Source of the DNA: Rotaria sp. Silwood1
Lineage: Eukaryota > Rotifera > Eurotatoria > Philodinida > Philodinidae
Assembly (NCBI GenBank): GCA_905250075.1
Contig: CAJNOP010000009.1
Coordinates: forward strand, 415,150-479,149
Direction: 5' to 3'
Length of the DNA: 64,000 nt
The translations under genes and the position numbers were made by a program. The notes beneath the pieces are model-generated. The model was given only the letters and a program-made list of their open reading frames with translations. It did no database searches and was not told the origin of the DNA. This document shows, one piece after another, positions 61,272 through 64,000 of this stretch (position 1 is its first letter; each line of letters starts with the position of its first letter).

Positions 61272-61790
61272 ATTTCTTTTTCTTTTCTTCTTTTTTTTTT
61301 GCTCCCCCTGCTTATGTGCCATTGTACATACGACAAATTGTTTTGTTGAATCTCTTTCTTTGGCCAGAATGAAAAAAAAAACAAAAAAAAAAGAGGATTA
61401 TTGTATTGTGTCTATGTCTCAGATAAAACTAGTTTATGCGTTTTTCTTTTTTTTTCTTCGCGAGGTCAAGTAAAACCAATCAATGATGATGTTTCTTTTT
61501 TTTTTTCTTCTCTCATTTATTGTTGTTTTTTTTTTCTTTTGTCACTACACAGTATTTTGTTGTATATCATCATCTATCTTGTCAGATCGTCAATGTTTTG
61601 TTCGTCTGTGTGTCTAGTTGAACAAAAAATAATAATAATAATAACTGTGTGGTGGACAAATGACGAAATGAAATATATAAATCATTTATTTATAATTGAA
61701 AAAAAATCAATTTTATTGTTGTTTTTGAATGATAAGAGAGAGAGAAATTCAATAACTATTTCTATCAATGTTAACTGAGAATGTTTGATA
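61272..61790 (+). other. Probable 3' UTR of the BAZ2-like gene
   Basis: Immediately after the stop the sequence is dominated by long T runs, CT/GA tracts and AATAATAATA, like the simple-repeat block upstream of the gene and unlike the sequence beyond 61.8 kb. Frames at 61177-61778 are low complexity. No single poly(A) signal stands out. Confidence 0.5.
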
Positions 61791-64000
61791 AAAAGTAATA
61801 ATATGAATAGACCGTAACAATAGAACAACAAAGAAATGTTTCAATTCAAATATAGGATAAGTACAAGTATAGTACTTGTATTGAAGTACGAGAAAAAAAG
61901 TACTTTTACTTGAACAATAAGTGAAATAAATGTTCCCGATAAGGTTGATTATTTCTAATACATTTTTAAAGACCATCATGACATTATGCGATCAATAAAA
62001 GTAAATGACAATGAGCATGTTGTAATGAAAAATTTTTACGTTTAATATACTGAGAAAAATCACTGATGATTACTTGTGAAAATCATCTATTTTTATTGTT
62101 CAAATTTCTTTAAAATGATGATGAATGTTTCCCAGTGATGATTGAAATAGTTCTTTTTAACATAAATGTGATTTTTTTCAAAGCGATTGTTTGCAAATTC
62201 GACCGAGAATTTTGACTAGAATATCCATGGCTTCTGAATAACTAAATCTAAAATTTTTTGAGATTTGCATAGTTTTGTAGATCGTCTATCGATGGTTCGA
62301 ATGCACATTTGATAATTGAAAATCTACTACAATCATCTGATAGGGTACGTTGTCTTTCAAAAAGTTTTTGGATGAGTATTTTCAAAAACGATGTTGACCT
62401 TTGGCGCTTCTTTTAGTAGGCTTTTCTAGTTCTTCCGATGAAAAAAACAATGGAAATTGACAAATTTAGAATTTTGTTCAGGAAAGTATTTGACAGAGCT
62501 CAAAGCTTTTATATTGATAGTCTTTAAAATCTGTTATACAGTCAGAAAATTGCGGCTCTCTAACCTGCTCTTCTTCCGACTTATAACACTTTCTAGTCGG
62601 GTTAATAAGTAGGGATGAAGGATCTGCTGTTCAGGTAGACGCACTCATCCACAAGATAGAATGACAAGGAATAGCAAAATATCCTTGAGTATAGTGAAAG
62701 TAAAGAAGCATGAGCAAAACGAAATTCTATCATATCGTAGATTTCATAAAGAATTGTTGTTCTAAATAGATAGTGCCATAATTCGGTAGGAAAATGAACT
62801 AGCAAGCTGAAACTATCAGACAACATGATAGACCTTAAAGATTACTAACACAAAAGGTTTCAGTCTTCTATGACTTTCTTTGACTACATTTTGAATTTTT
62901 TCATTTTCCTCGTTTTTCACTGAAAAAATTAGAAAATCTACGTAGCTTTTGAAGGAAGCACCAATATCTGATATTCTTTTCTGCTAGTTTGATACGTTTC
63001 GCTCGATTGACTAATAATCGAACGAAACTGAATGGTACCAACTAAATGTGTTTTCTCGTAAGTACAATAAAAAAATATTTACACCTTCTGCATATGTATA
63101 ATTTCACATTAACTTGAAAAATATGTAAAGACCAAGTACAAATACATTCGTTTTAACTTTGTTTCAATCTTATAAAAAGTTGACGAGCTACTACGATTTA
63201 TTGAGTTTACTTAAAACGACTTGACTCATCTATCTATCGACTATTAAACACTGAAAGAGAGTGGTAATCTTGAACAGTTTATCGTCTTTCTCAAGGAGAA
63301 ATATTGTCAACTTTTTCGATCAAAGAAGTTTTCATGTAAAATAAAAGTCATCATTTGATAAACGAAATATTCCATTTTGTCCAGAATTCGATAGTATTTC
63401 TAAATATATTTATGAACAAGAACAGAATAAACTGTTAAATAGTTCAAAAACAGATACAAAAATTCAATGACGTTACTCTTAAAATCTGCGCACTGGATAG
63501 AGCTCTTTGATTTTTCTCTGAAAGTTTTATTTCTGTTACGAAGATTAGGAATATAAGCGAATTTCATTATGGATTTTCATGAAAAATATAGATGGTTTGT
63601 AAACGCATTATGTTCGTTCGTAGACATCTAATATTATACAAGAAAAACAGTTTTTAAAAGTAAACGTCGTTAGATTAGATAATGTCTGTATTGATTAAAT
63701 ATTATCTGTAAACAACATGAGACTTTGTTTTTGCTTCTAACAAACTGTTATCTGTCTATTCTATTCGTCTCAATTATCAATGTCGAATGAAATAATTAAC
63801 TGAAATTTCAATTATATGCTTTAATGTCTGCAGTTGTTTGTGCATGCATGAGAAATTGACCAAATACATTTCGTCAACACCGAAGGTAGATGATTGAAAA
63901 ATAAATAAAAGAACTTTTACTAAGAATGAAAACATATTGAGGACAGATTTTGTTTGAATGCTCAAATTCAATTTTTGTTGACTTTACTCACAGTATAGCG
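61791..64000. other. No gene seen
   Basis: AT-rich noncoding DNA to the window end, with frequent stops on both strands and no recognised repeat, RNA gene or splice-supported exon. Confidence 0.55.

Noticed and set aside
1-64000. tRNA, rRNA and telomeric repeats
   Set aside because: GGTTCGAA-like words (for example near 62294) lack a cloverleaf context. No rRNA segments and no TGTGGG-type telomere tracts were seen.

Overview
The window is nuclear DNA of a small-genome invertebrate. The most economical reading is a bdelloid rotifer (Rotaria/Adineta-like), but this is inference and I could run no similarity search. Support comes from very AT-rich, U2-type spliced genes with many introns of 50-85 nt. 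There is also an intact-looking and a ruined copy of a short divergent rhodopsin-like receptor of the kind expanded in bdelloids, plus a bacterial-style cupin gene without introns. Scaffold gaps of 100 N (28199-28298) and 10 N (46778-46787) show that this is an assembled contig.

Left half (1-39.7 kb): sparse and repeat-rich. A ~115-bp tandem repeat (1-310) is followed by a two-exon four-helix membrane protein (2079-2772, minus) and a protein of unknown function (6881-7384, plus). Next come three consecutive minus-strand genes: a coiled-coil protein (8900-11834), a protein of unknown function (11911-13869) and a TPR protein (14211-15989). Further right are a three-exon GPCR with an early in-frame TGA (24298-26425), a complete multicopper oxidase with a C-terminal anchor (30808-33038) and a ChrR-like cupin (34822-35175). 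Between them lie a broken gene of unknown family (36623-37097), a decayed GPCR (38630-39130), a 28-bp-period array (20525-20692), a foldback (20338-20506) and about a dozen dispersed GT-arm/AC-arm hairpin elements.

Right half (39.8-64 kb): a compact housekeeping cluster and one large chromatin gene. EEF1G (minus) and SNRNP27 (plus) diverge from a 293-bp shared promoter interval. SNRNP27 is followed after 167 bp by COQ4 on the same strand, with a poly(A) signal and then a splice acceptor two bases before the COQ4 ATG. That arrangement suggests a polycistronic, trans-spliced pair. After a degraded minus-strand gene (45085-45515) and a 3-kb simple-repeat block, a complete 20-exon BAZ2-type gene (49142-61271) encodes a 1862-residue reader with MBD/TAM, coiled coil, DDT, WHIM, two PHD fingers and a bromodomain. 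I derived all 20 exons by joining GT-AG junctions, and the frame is kept throughout. Its introns are sharply bimodal (57-84 nt versus 443-1134 nt), and at least two of the long ones carry related foldback sequence.

Taken together, translation elongation (eEF1G), splicing (SNRNP27), coenzyme Q synthesis (COQ4) and chromatin regulation (BAZ2) form a conserved core on the right. The left is a low-density, lineage-specific region with decaying receptors and mobile-element debris. I found no clear new multi-gene system. The best leads are the dispersed hairpin family, the SNRNP27-COQ4 arrangement, the TGA-for-CGA decay pattern in the receptor copies, and foldback insertions in BAZ2 introns.
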